From the NCBI RefSeq assembly GCF_902167145.1, contig NC_050105.1, positions 123,645,898-123,709,897 of the forward strand: a stretch of 64,000 nucleotides of DNA, read 5' to 3'. A model generated the notes under the pieces. It did not search any database. It saw nothing but the letters and a program-made list of their open reading frames with translations, and was not told the origin of the DNA. The position numbers and the translations under genes are program-made. Of this stretch, positions 11,301-20,360 are shown piece after piece. Origin of the DNA: Zea mays. Taxonomy: Eukaryota; Streptophyta; Magnoliopsida; Poales; Poaceae. Numbering within the stretch: the first letter of the stretch is position 1; every line of letters starts with the position of its first letter.

Positions 11301-11527
11301 TTACCATAAACTGAGTGGCTTGGTCGCCAGGGACGATCTTCGGAGTCTTCACCACCGCTGTCCACATCATAACTGTCGCTGTCACCAGTATCCTCAGACA
11401 AACCTTCTAGAATCTCCTTGGTGATTTTTTCTGTGTTGGTCTTCGACATCGCTATAAGAAACCCCAAGTTTTTCTCTTCGTCAAGACTCAGCTTCGTCTC
11501 AGCAGCAGCCTTCTTATCTCCAGACAT
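8303..11527 (-). CDS. Antisense spliced gene of element A, PF04195-like domain (1012 aa)
   Basis: Proposed exons: 11527-9416, 9325-8533, 8436-8303. Intron 1 (9415-9326, 90 bp) is GT..AG with a TTTCTCTTTGCAG acceptor; it has no stop and is a multiple of three, so it hides inside an open frame. Intron 2 (8532-8437, 96 bp) ends CTTCTTCAG; splicing bypasses a TAA at 8524-8522 and adds 44 residues ending in TAA at 8305-8303. I chose ATG 11527 because the frame opens upstream only with GTG. Residues about 85-270 resemble the 'putative gypsy type transposon' domain (LKAGLRFPL, HQLTPEAIIRL, WFYVKND); then a Lys/Glu/Pro-rich basic region; then a coiled coil (about 740-870). Function is unknown. Homologue: 13211-16128. 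Confidence 0.82.
8437..8532 (-). other. Intron 2 of the element A antisense gene (predicted)
   Basis: Minus strand: CAATTAG|GTATTAAC to CCTTCTTCAG|ATCCTG, phase 1. Joining restores an open frame of 44 codons rich in Glu/Asp/Ala that ends in a stop. The intron is AT-rich in its 5' two-thirds, like other plant introns. Confidence 0.75.
9326..9415 (-). other. Intron 1 of the element A antisense gene (predicted)
   Basis: Minus strand: AAAG|GTGCGAC at the 5' end and TCTCTTTGCAG|GGTCTG at the 3' end. Residues encoded on either side align with those flanking the 74-bp intron of B (SLK and LILSNAL in A; NFK and ILLSKAL in B), while the 30 codons in between have no counterpart and are hydrophobic and AT-rich. 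Both introns are phase 0. Confidence 0.82.
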
Positions 11528-11669
11528 CTTCGGAAACACTAAACAACTGTTTTCAAAGCCGAAGCTTCAAAACTAAAAGCTCAGAAAATCTTAGTGCACA
11601 AAAGCTAAAAATCGAGTGAGCGAGAGCAGATGACAAGAGAGCGTGCCAAATGAGTTTGCGGTATGATCG

Positions 11670-11677
11670 TATTTATA
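11670..11677 (-). promoter_or_regulatory. TATA box of the element A antisense gene
   Basis: Minus strand GCGTATAAATACG, about 145 bases before the ATG at 11527 and inside the internal region, not in the LTR. The equivalent place in B has TATATAAA (13008-13015) before its antisense ATG. Promoter activity is inferred. Confidence 0.65.
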
Positions 11678-11821
11678 CGCCCAGTGCGTTGAAAATTGAA
11701 AGACCCCGCTTGTCAGTGAATGTTGCTATTCTAGCAAAGGGAAGGTGTTTTTTCGGACCTTCGGCGTAAAGCCTTCGTCCATATCGCAATCTAAATTTAT
11801 TGTTTTAAACAAATTAATATT

Positions 11822-11833
11822 GCGAGGGGCTAC
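11822..11833 (+). promoter_or_regulatory. Element A polypurine tract
   Basis: GCGAGGGGCTAC abuts the 3' LTR start at 11834. B has GCGAAGGGGCTAC in the same place on the minus strand (12745-12733). Confidence 0.8.
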
Positions 11834-12476
11834 TGTTGGGGGCCTTCGGCTTACGAAGGTCCTCAAAAACAGGATTTAACAGTATTTCTGGAGTTTAATG
11901 TGTGAACAGGTATCTTCGGACTCAAGTCGGTATCACAGCAGACCAGAATAATACGAAGGTTGATACAGCGCCGAAGGTGTGAGCAGGAAAGCTTCGGCAT
12001 GATAGCAACAAAATGAAACCGACTTAAAGATGAAAAGGCTATTCAGACCTCGATAGATTACAATAGAATTATTATCAAATGTAAAGGGCATGAATGTAAT
12101 TTTGCATAGGTTGTGACCTGTGCCTATAAATAGGTGAACAGTACCCCCGTACTGGACACGCTGATTTGGCATTCACTTTTGTGTCACGCTTGTACTTTCA
12201 TCTCCTTCAAGTTGAAGGTACATTTGTAATCCAACGATTATTTCTGTTTATACATGATAATAAGACATAATTGTTTATGTTGTTCATTATATTTCTTATA
12301 ATTCATCCTTCGTCATTATATAATATATTTATGAAGGTATGCCCTTCATAACCTTCGTCCAAAAACCATTATATCCTGAGAGGAATAATGCTTCGAAGGA
12401 CGAAGGACTTTACCGATTAACATTTTCTATGTTGCCTTGTTCTTGACTCATAGCATTTGAGAACAAGTCCCCAACA
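11834..12476 (+). repeat. Element A 3' LTR
   Basis: 643 bp, same length as the 5' LTR and about 99% identical by eye. It is followed by the CCGGG TSD at 12477-12481. Confidence 0.95.
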
Positions 12477-12481
12477 CCGGG

Positions 12482-12732
12482 ATACTGTTCACCTATTTAT
12501 AGGCACAGGATGCAACCTGCACAAAATTACATTTATGTCCTTTACAATCGACTACAATAATGACACAAAACATCATGGGTCTTCAAGTCAATTCATCTTT
12601 AAGTCAGTTCGACCCTTCATCTTTTATCTTTGTGCCGAAGCTTTATAGATAATAGCTTCGGCGCTTGCTTCTGAGAAGACCCTTCGAAGGTGTTCTTTTT
12701 AGCATCTTCGGCTACGAAGCATACCCCCAACA
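12482..12732 (-). repeat. Element B left (3') LTR, second part
   Basis: Continues the LTR after element A and ends ACCCCCAACA at 12732. The minus-strand TATA box is at 12501-12494. It matches 54242-54494 with several substitutions and a 5-bp length difference near 12618. Confidence 0.9.
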
Positions 12733-12745
12733 GTAGCCCCTTCGC
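12733..12745 (-). promoter_or_regulatory. Element B polypurine tract
   Basis: On the minus strand GCGAAGGGGCTAC ends immediately before the LTR. It shows that the left LTR is the 3' one and B reads on the minus strand. A second copy is at 54507-54495, beyond the right LTR. Confidence 0.82.
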
Positions 12746-13007
12746 GGTGCTAGATCGTTTTTCATAACGAGCTTGATCCGTGAAAAATCTTCTAGGCTTC
12801 GGGATGCCTAAGATCCAAAAAACACCTTCCCTGAGCTCGTTGGCGAGAAACTATTAAAATAATCGTCGTGCGCGCCCCATCTTGCACCAATTACGCGCGC
12901 GCCAGCGATTCACCTTCTCGAACCATGTGGCCCACCGTTTAGTGTGTGCGGGTGACTGTTTGTTCGGTGCTTGAGACCTTGCCGATTCACCTTCGCACCT
13001 GCAGCAC

Positions 13008-13015
13008 TATATAAA
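13008..13015 (+). promoter_or_regulatory. TATA box of the element B antisense gene
   Basis: GCACTATATAAACAGATGG, 196 bases before the ATG at 13211. The same sequence is kept at 54772-54779 in the truncated second copy. It is the best candidate for a promoter that drives the gene against the element's own transcription. Confidence 0.7.
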
Positions 13016-13210
13016 CAGATGGGTAGGTGTGAAGTTACCACAACATTCATTGCTATTGTACTGTTTTGCTGCCAAATTTTTAGTCATAGCCGAAGCTTGA
13101 TCATCGTGCTCAGACGAAACCTCGCTTGTGAATCTGCTTCGGCACAAGAGTAAGAGCTTCGGAAAAGACAAAAAAGCCAACACAAAAAATTTCAAGTAAG
13201 TCATTATCAA

Positions 13211-16128
13211 ATGGCCAGAGTTCGCTCTACTGCAAGGGTCGATCGTGAGGGAGACAAGACCAAAGCTGTTGAAACTATTCCTATTTCAGAAGCAATGAAG
13301 CGATCTGGGTTGGTAACACCGGAAGACGTCCCTGCTGCTGAAGGAGAGCAAGCTGGTATTGAAGAGACCGATTCTGAAGATGATTACAGCAGCGCAGTGC
13401 CAAGCAAACCTAGCCACATGGACTTCGGGAAGTCCACCATCTCCGAAGCTAATTTTCCTAAGATGGTGAAGTTGGGCTATTTTAGCGAAGATAAGAAAGA
13501 GTTGATTCGCTTCGGCGGAGAAGAAACTACTCCGAAGCCAAAAAAAGATAAAATAGTAGTTTTCAAGAGTTTCTTCAAAGCTGGTTTGAGATTCCCTTTA
13601 AATAGGATGATTGCCGATGTGCTAAAGAAGTTTGGGATCCACTTTCATCAACTAACTCCTAACGCTATCGTTAGGCTTAGTGTTTATATTTGGGCTCTCC
13701 GAAGCTAAGGGGTGGAACCGTTTGCCGAAGGTTTCTGCCGGGTGCACGAGCTACATTACCAAACCAAGGCCAGAAAGGATGGATTACATGAAAATTTTGG
13801 TTGTTACAATTTTGCTTACCGGAAGACTACAAAATTTCCTATGATCAGCTACCGAAGCAAGTGGCCGGCAGGCTGGAAATCGGAATGGTTCTACGTCAAA
13901 GTTGACGATGACAAGGAGAAGTTGGTCCAGAGTCCGCTAGAACTGATCTTCGGAGAGACCAGACCCCATTGCAATATGACACCAGAAGGTCCAACCCAAA
14001 CTGTTCTGGCTGAATTCAGGGTTATCGCAGAGCACATTGGCACTAGGGACTTAGTGTACGAATTTTTGGCCTTCAAAATATTTCCAACTATGAAGGAATG
14101 GACTATGCCGAAGCTTGAAGGAGAGAAGAAAGAGGGGGAACTTGTCCGACTGCCCTACCACTACAAGTTCAAGAAATATTTCAAAGCACCCTGCCAAGAA
14201 TGGCTGGAAACAATCAAAGTAATGTGCACCGAAATTCTTGGGAATTATTCTAAAAAAGAAGATCAATTGATGACAGCAGCCTTCGGCACCCAGCCGAAAC
14301 GAAGGATAAACAGAGTGCTGGATGCTATAGGCTTTGAATATCCTGATTATGAGCGACTTGACAAGGGTGCCGAAGGGCAGAAAAGAAAAAGAGTAGCTGG
14401 CATTTTGAACAAAGACGACGAAGATCAATCAAAGAAGAAGAAACAAAAGTTTGAAGCGAAAGTATTAACTTCGAAGAAAAGAAAGGGCTCGATCCCAGAG
14501 CAAAAATCAATTGATGAAGAAGAGAAGACTTCTGCGACATCTTCTGATGCTGAAATAGAGGAAATTCTAAAGGTAATGACTGAAACTTTGCCTGTCAAAC
14601 TAAGTCCATTGGGACTTCATCTGACGAAGCTTTTTCATAATGAAAAGGAGCCCACAAAAACAAAGGCATCTAGGCCAAAAACGCAAAGGATTGTTACCGT
14701 GACAGAAGTGATTGAAACAACACCGCCAAGAGCTCCAGCTCCGAAGGTGCCGGCAATTGAAAGCACGATAGCTACTGAAGCTGTACCTTCGGAAGTTGCC
14801 GCAGAAGAAGCCAGAGCCGAAGATGCCAACTCCGAAGATATTAATTTAGAGAGCATAGCTGCTGATATAGATAAAATGCTGCTAAATATGGCCGCTGAAG
14901 AAGCTGCTGCAGCCACCGAAGAGACCACGACTGCAAAACCCGAGAAAGAAGGAATAACCGAAGATACTTCGGAAGATGAAACTTTTGACTTCCAAAACTT
15001 AGTTGGCCAGAAGCTGACAGAAGCTGAAAAAGAGGAATTAAAAGAGTATGCTATATCTTGTGGGTACCGGCCGGGGGCGCTTCTCTTCGGTGGTATTGAT
15101 GATGAAGGGTTAGGCTGCATTCGAGACCAAACCGGTGCAAAAGTTGTCGGTACTCTATCAAAGAGTATCGGCTTCCCGAAGCTTGAAGCGGATATTAGCC
15201 GCTACCGACGACAACACATTGTCGGCAGTTTGTTCTATTCTAATTTTAAGGTAAACATCTTGTGTCTAACTCTTATTATTTGTGGTAACGAAACTGTTTT
15301 CTAACGAAGGTTATTTGTCCATAGAGTATACTTTTGAGCAAGGCATTAAAAATGCAGCAAGACTTAGAGGATAAAAGGCATGAAGTTATAATTGAAAACT
15401 TAGAAAACAAAATAAAAGAGCAATATGCTGCCATCGAGAAGAAAGACTTCGAGCTACAAACAACCGAAGGCTTATTAGTGGATGCTGAAGCAAAAATAAC
15501 AGAATTAAATTCGAAGCTTCTTTCCCAATCAGAAAATTTTGAACAAGAAAAGCTGAAGCTTGATGCAAAGCTTGAAGCCGAAGCTCAAAGAAATTCGGAA
15601 CTGAAAGAATCTTTGAAAAATCTCCAGAATAAGTGCTTGGAGTTCAGCACTCGATGCATTCATCAGTTAAAGCAAGTGTTCCATTTTGTTAGAGCCAGTA
15701 GTGAAGAGTTTACTCCTTTGGCTGAAGACCTGCCTGGTGCCTTCGAGCACATTGAAGGTGAAATTAATGATCTCGACGAAGTTATAGCTGGGCATAGCGA
15801 CTTCTGTGCCCTGGCAGCTTCTCGGGGCACAACTGTCGCCTTTTTGAAGTCTGGCTGTGAACACGACAAGGTTGTTAATAGACCCAACTTCAGCTTGTCA
15901 CCAGCAGACCTAGATAATGTTCTCAATCTGGCTCAGAGTATTGCAAATAGATTTATAAAATTAGTATGGACAAAGGGTGGTCGGAGCAAAGCTGGTGACG
16001 AAGCTCGGAGCCACCTCAAGCTGGTAACAAAATCATACCTTATGCTTACCTTTTCCTTTGAATTTTTGAATTTAGCTTATAATACTTCCGTACAGATTGA
16101 CCAAGCCGAAGCTGAAGCTGCAGAGTAG
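13211..16128 (+). pseudogene. Antisense spliced gene of element B, homologue of the one in A, one internal stop
   Basis: Proposed exons: 13211-15250, 15325-16023, 16096-16128 (923 residues plus one internal stop). Intron 1 (15251-15324, 74 bp) is AAG|GTAAAC to TTTGTCCATAG, phase 0, at the same place as intron 1 in A. Intron 2 (16024-16095, 72 bp) is CTG|GTAACA to TCCGTACAG. The PF04195-like domain spans about residues 95-280 (FKAGLRFPL, HQLTPNAIVRL, EWFYVKVDD), then a charged region, then a coiled coil from exon 2. A TAA at 13706-13708 interrupts exon 1 where A has Gln (RSQG), so a CAA-to-TAA change is likely. It was probably a functional gene until recently. Role unknown. Confidence 0.8.
15251..15324 (+). 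other. Intron 1 of the element B antisense gene (predicted)
   Basis: GTAAACATC to TTTGTCCATAG with a stop codon inside; AT-rich. Its position relative to the protein is identical to the intron in A, although the lengths (74 and 90 bp) and sequences differ. Confidence 0.82.
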
Positions 16129-16944
16129 AAGGACGAAGCTCCAGAGATGCTATCGAAGCTTGAATAATTTGTAACAATAGCTCAAAAAACTCCTGTAACA
16201 ACTTGTATAAAGTATAATGTAATTTGAGTTTTACTTTGCAATATAATCTTACTTTTCCGTCCATGTATGAAATGCTTTGGTGTGGACGAAATTAATACTT
16301 TTGAGCCATAAGCGAAAAACACCTTCCCTTCTTTGCGTACACAGCGAAGCATAAAATTGCCTTCCTTTCAGAACCGAAGCAAGTTTGTATGTTATGCTGA
16401 TGATGATCCTATGTATGTCTAAGTGAATGTTTATGAATGCAAATGTCATGATGTAATGTATCGTGCAAATGAATGTTCAAATACATATTCGAAGCCATAT
16501 TCCCTTGGGAATGACTCAAATCTTCTTTGCCGTTTATTTTTCGGCTTCACCGTTTATTTTTCGGTGTATCAGCGCTGACTTTTCGCTGTAAGCCTCCCTT
16601 AGGAGCTTCTTCGCCTTTTACTTCAGCGGAATCAGCGTTGACTTTTCGCTGTAAGCCTCCCTTAGGAGCTTCTTCGCCTTTTACTTCGGCGGAATCAGCG
16701 TTGACTTTTCGCTGTAAGCTCTGCATTCCCTTGGGAACGACTTTTGAGCTTCTCCCTGTTTTCTTTTTTCTTTGCACTCGATGGTGCGTTCTCAACTTTT
16801 ACATTTACATCTTTGGGGGATATTGCTCTTATAGAGCGGAAATAAGAAAAAGAGAAATTACATGCTATGGCCCCATTAAAAACCTTTCTCCCCCTTTGGA
16901 AAGGAAAAGGGTGCCAAAAAAAGAATATAAAAAATTACATCAAG
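16129..16944. other. Element B spacer between integrase and the antisense gene
   Basis: No credible gene. It contains 63-bp tandem repeats (16567-16735), flanked by the shorter words GCATTCCCTTGGGAACGAC (16726-16742) and TTCCCTTGGGAATGAC (16500-16514). The rest, AT-rich, shows nothing I can name. Confidence 0.7.
16567..16735 (-). repeat. Tandem repeats of 63 bp, element B
   Basis: About 2.7 units. The plus-strand unit starts ATCAGCGTTGACTTTTCGCT, then GTAAGCCTCCCTTAGGAGCT, then TCTTCGCCTTTTACTTCGGC. Adjacent units differ by only two or three bases. It is the reverse complement of the element A repeat, that is, the same orientation relative to each element. Confidence 0.88.
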
Positions 16945-18120
16945 CTAGACATAATATCGCCGAAGCTCATCCGCATTCCATGATCTAGGAATGTCGTTGC
17001 CGTCCATATCCTTCAATCTGTAAGAACCGGGTCTTGACGAAGATACTACCAGAAAAGGTCCTTCCCACTTCAGCTGTAGCTTGCCTATTGTGTCTGGGTT
17101 GGCGACTCTCCGAAGTACCAAGTGTCCTGGCTTAATATTTTTTAGCCGAACCTTTCTGTCACGCCATTTTATTGTTTCGGCTTGATATTTGTTGATATTC
17201 TCTACAGATTGAAGCCTGATCCCTTCTATAGCATCTTTTGCCACAGAATAATCAGCTTCGTCTTCTGCCGAAGCCACTGTTCTTATTGATCCCGCTTTAG
17301 CTTCTTCTGGGGTTATTGCTTCGTCACCAAACAACAATTTGAATGGTGTAAAACCTGTTGATCTTGATATTGTTGTGTTGTGGCTCCACACCACTTTAAT
17401 TAATTCGTCCAGCCACTTCCCCCTGGGCTGGTTGAAGATTAACTTCATTATTCCTGTCATTATGATGCCATTATCCCTTTCAACAAGTCCATTTGACTCC
17501 GGCTGCCGAACTGATGCAAAATGAATCTTCGTGCCAATTTGTTCACAAAATTCTCTGAAAGCTTCAGAATCAAACTGCGTTCCATTGTCCACAGTAATGG
17601 CCTTCGGCACTCCGAAGCGACAGACAATACTTTGCCAGAAAAACTTTTGAATAGTAACTGAAGTTATTGTAGCTAAAGGCTTTGCCTCAATCCATTTAGA
17701 AAAATATTCCACTGCCACTACAACATATCTTAAGTTTCCTTGTGCTAGTGGTAGCGGACCTAACAAATCAAGGCCCCACCTCTGCAATGGCCAAGTGGGT
17801 TGTATTAACTGGGTTAGAGACGAAGGTTGTTTTTGATCTCTTGCGCATTTCTGACAGCCTTCGCACTTTTGGACTAATTCTGCTGCATCCGAAGCTGCCT
17901 TTGGCCAATAAAATCCTTGACGAAGAACTTTTCCCAGCAAAGGCCTAGATCCAATGTGAGATCCACACATGCCTGCGTGTATTTCCTTCATCAATTCTAT
18001 ACCTTCGGCTCTGGATAAACATTTGAGTAGTGGAGAACAGACTCCATGCTTGTACAACCCCCCTTCTATTATAACATATGGTCGAGCTCTTGCCTCTATT
18101 CTCTTGTTATAAGATTCGTC
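16945..18120 (-). pseudogene. Element B integrase
   Basis: Minus strand, open from about 18119 to the TAG at 16947-16945. Features in order: a zinc-binding HHCC region (HAGMCGSHIG, then CEGCQKC), catalytic core with Asp in GLDLLGPLP, Asp in TVDNGTQF and Glu in SNGLVERDNG, then a C-terminal region (GHLVLRRV, KWEGPFLV) ending DELRRYYV. No chromodomain, in keeping with Tat. It inserts element DNA into the chromosome. It belongs to one pol frame with RT but is separated by a frameshift near 18119. This segment itself has no stop. Confidence 0.9.
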
Positions 18121-20360
18121 ATCTGAAGAAAATTACCCTGAAGGAAAGAGATGATCTCAGTTCTCCAGTCTTCACTATAAACATGAGATATATTGAGGGC
18201 TGCTCTTTCAAGAAGTTCAACCGAAGGTGCTTTTATTGTTTCAAAAAATACTTCCGAAGGTAAGGGCAGCCCCTGTGCTGCTGACTTGGCTAGCAAATCA
18301 GCAGGTTCATTTTCTCCTCGAGGAATATTTTTGACAGAAAACCCTTCAAAGGAAGCTTCAATCGTTCGAACCGTGTCTAAATATTTCTCAAGCTTCGGGT
18401 CTCTTGCTTTACAACTCTTGTCAATATGACCAGAAATAACCTAGGAATCAGTTTTAAGAATCGCCCTTCTAATTCCCATTGCCTTTAACTTCCGAAGACC
18501 CAAAAGCAAAACTTCGTACTCAGCAATGTTATTTGTGCAGCTAAAATCAAGTCTTGCTGCATAGCAGGTTTTAACTTTGGAGGGTGCAACCAACACAGCA
18601 ACTGCTCCTGCCCCGAAGGTTCCCCAAGAACCATCGCAGAATACTGTCCAAGCTTCGGCATCTTTACTCGCCTCTTCTTCCTGAGCCCCTGGCGTCTAGT
18701 CAGCAATGAAGTCTGCTAATGCCTGGGACTGAATCGAATATCTATGCACATAATCAATTCAAAACTCATTGAGTTCCGCAGCCCATTTTCCAACCCTTCC
18801 AGTAGCTTCTCTATTTCTCATAATATCCTTCAATGGTTGTGAGGAAGGGACAATTATATTGTATGCTTGAAAATAATGCTGAAGCTTCCTGGAAGCTATC
18901 AAAACAACATACAACACCTTCTCCAATTCTGTATAATTTTTCTTTGATAAACTAAGAACTTCAGAGACGAAGTATATTGGGGCTTGCTTTTTGACTTGCC
19001 CTTCACACTTCTCTTGTACAAGTGCCGCACTTACCACTGAGTGCGAAGCTGCCACATATAACAATAGAGGAGCCCCTAGCGTTGGTGGAGTTAATGTCGT
19101 TAAATCTATCAAATACTACTTCAGCTCGTCGAAGGCTTTCTGCTGAACTGGCCCCCATTGAAAAACTTCGGCTGACTTCAGCACTTCAAAAAATGGTAGA
19201 TTTCTCTCTGCTGATCTAGATATGAATCGGTTTAGAGATGCAAGTCTTCCCGTCAGTAGTTGAGCCCCTTTCTTTGTGCTAGGTGGTTCCATTCGAAGAA
19301 TAGCTTCGATTTTATTTGGATTAGCCTCAATCCCTTTTGTTGAAACTAGGCAACCAAGGAATTTCCCCTTCTTTACTCCGAAAACACACTTTTCTGGATT
19401 CAGCTTTAGACCGGCCTGTCTAAAATTAGCGAAAGTCTCCTGCAGATCAGCAATGTGATTTTCTTGCTTCGTGCTTTTTACAATGATATCATCAGCATAA
19501 GTTAGCACATTTCTGCCTATCAGAGAATGAAGAACCTTCGCTGTCATTCTGCTGAAGCTTCCTCCAGCATTCTTGAGCCCCTCAGGCATCCGAAGGTAAC
19601 AATATGTTCCGCTAGGGGTTATGAAGCTGGTTTTTGGCTCATCCTCCTTCTTCATCCAAATTTGATGATAGCCTGAATAACAATCGAGCAGACTCATAAG
19701 CTCTGATGAAGCTGCTACATCAACTAGGGAATCTATCCTTGGTAATGGAAACTCATCTTTCGGACAAGCCTTGTTGAGATCAGTAAAATCAAGACACATC
19801 CTCCATTTGCCATTGGCCTTTTTTACCATAACAGTGTTGGCTAGCCATTCTGGGTATTTTACTTCTCTGATGACTCCGGCGCTAAGGAGTCTTTTTACTT
19901 CATTCCGAGCACCTTCGGCCTTATCATCAGACATCTTCCGAAGCCTCTGCTTTCTGGGTCTGAAGGATGGATCAACATTGAGCGAGTGTTTAATAACATC
20001 CCTGTTGACTCCGCAAAGATCATTAGTTGACCATGCAAAAACATCTTTGTTGTTGAACAGAAACCTTATCAAGGTTTTCTCTTGTTCTTCGGACAGTTGA
20101 GATCCCAATAGCACCTTCTGCTCTGCTATGTCATCGCATAAGAGCATGTGCTTCGGCTGATCGGCCGAAGCAGCTTTCTCCCTTCTGTACTTGTATTGCT
20201 CACAAGCTTCAGCTCCATCTATGTTATGGATTGCTTTTGAGTCTGTCCAGTTTCCTTCGGCCCTTCTGGCAGCTTCCTGACTTCCATGAATAGCAATAGG
20301 CCCTTGGTCCGAAGGTACCTTCATGCAAAGATATGCTGGATGAAGAATTGCTTCAAAAGC
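18121..20360 (-). pseudogene. Element B reverse transcriptase and RNase H, with stops
   Basis: Reads on the minus strand from the element D target site (20360) towards 18121. RT motifs: PEWLANTVMVKK, RMCLDFTDLNKACPKD, LLDCYSGYHQI and LTYADDIIVKS (near 19500-19487). Two RNase H-like stretches follow: LLLYVAASHSVVSAALV with the Gypsy connection domain, then a second RNase H (FCDGSWGTFGAGAV, NNIAEYEVLLLGL), the dual arrangement of Tat elements. Stops: TAG 19118-19116, TGA 18761-18759, TAG 18698-18696, TAG 18443-18441; frameshift near 18119. The frame crosses the element D insertion without shift and joins the protease at 30421. Confidence 0.9.
20356..20360. repeat. Target site duplication of element D (left)
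   Basis: AAAGC here and at 30417-30421 flank the LTR ends perfectly. Confidence 0.93.

Larger units (their letters stand above)
5092..12476 (+). mobile_element. Element A: non-autonomous Tat-type Gypsy with gag and an antisense gene
   Basis: A complete 7385-bp element: two 643-bp LTRs (5092-5734, 11834-12476), PBS TGGCGCCCACCGTGGGG at 5736-5752, PPT before 11834, and a perfect CCGGG TSD. Its plus strand carries gag (5812-7329); protease, RT, RNase H and integrase are absent. A long spliced gene lies antisense at 11527-8303. About five LTR differences by eye (0.8%) make it fairly young. Its LTR 3' end, PBS core, PPT, tandem-repeat spacer and antisense gene resemble those of B, so B-like pol could have mobilised it; that is inference. 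Confidence 0.93.

Noticed and set aside
11528..11539. GTG at 11539 as the start of the antisense gene
   Set aside because: Not a usual plant start; an ATG follows four codons downstream.
13706..13708. TAA as the true end of a short gene, with a second gene starting at 13712
   Set aside because: The frame continues unchanged and the homologue in element A reads through the same place with Gln.
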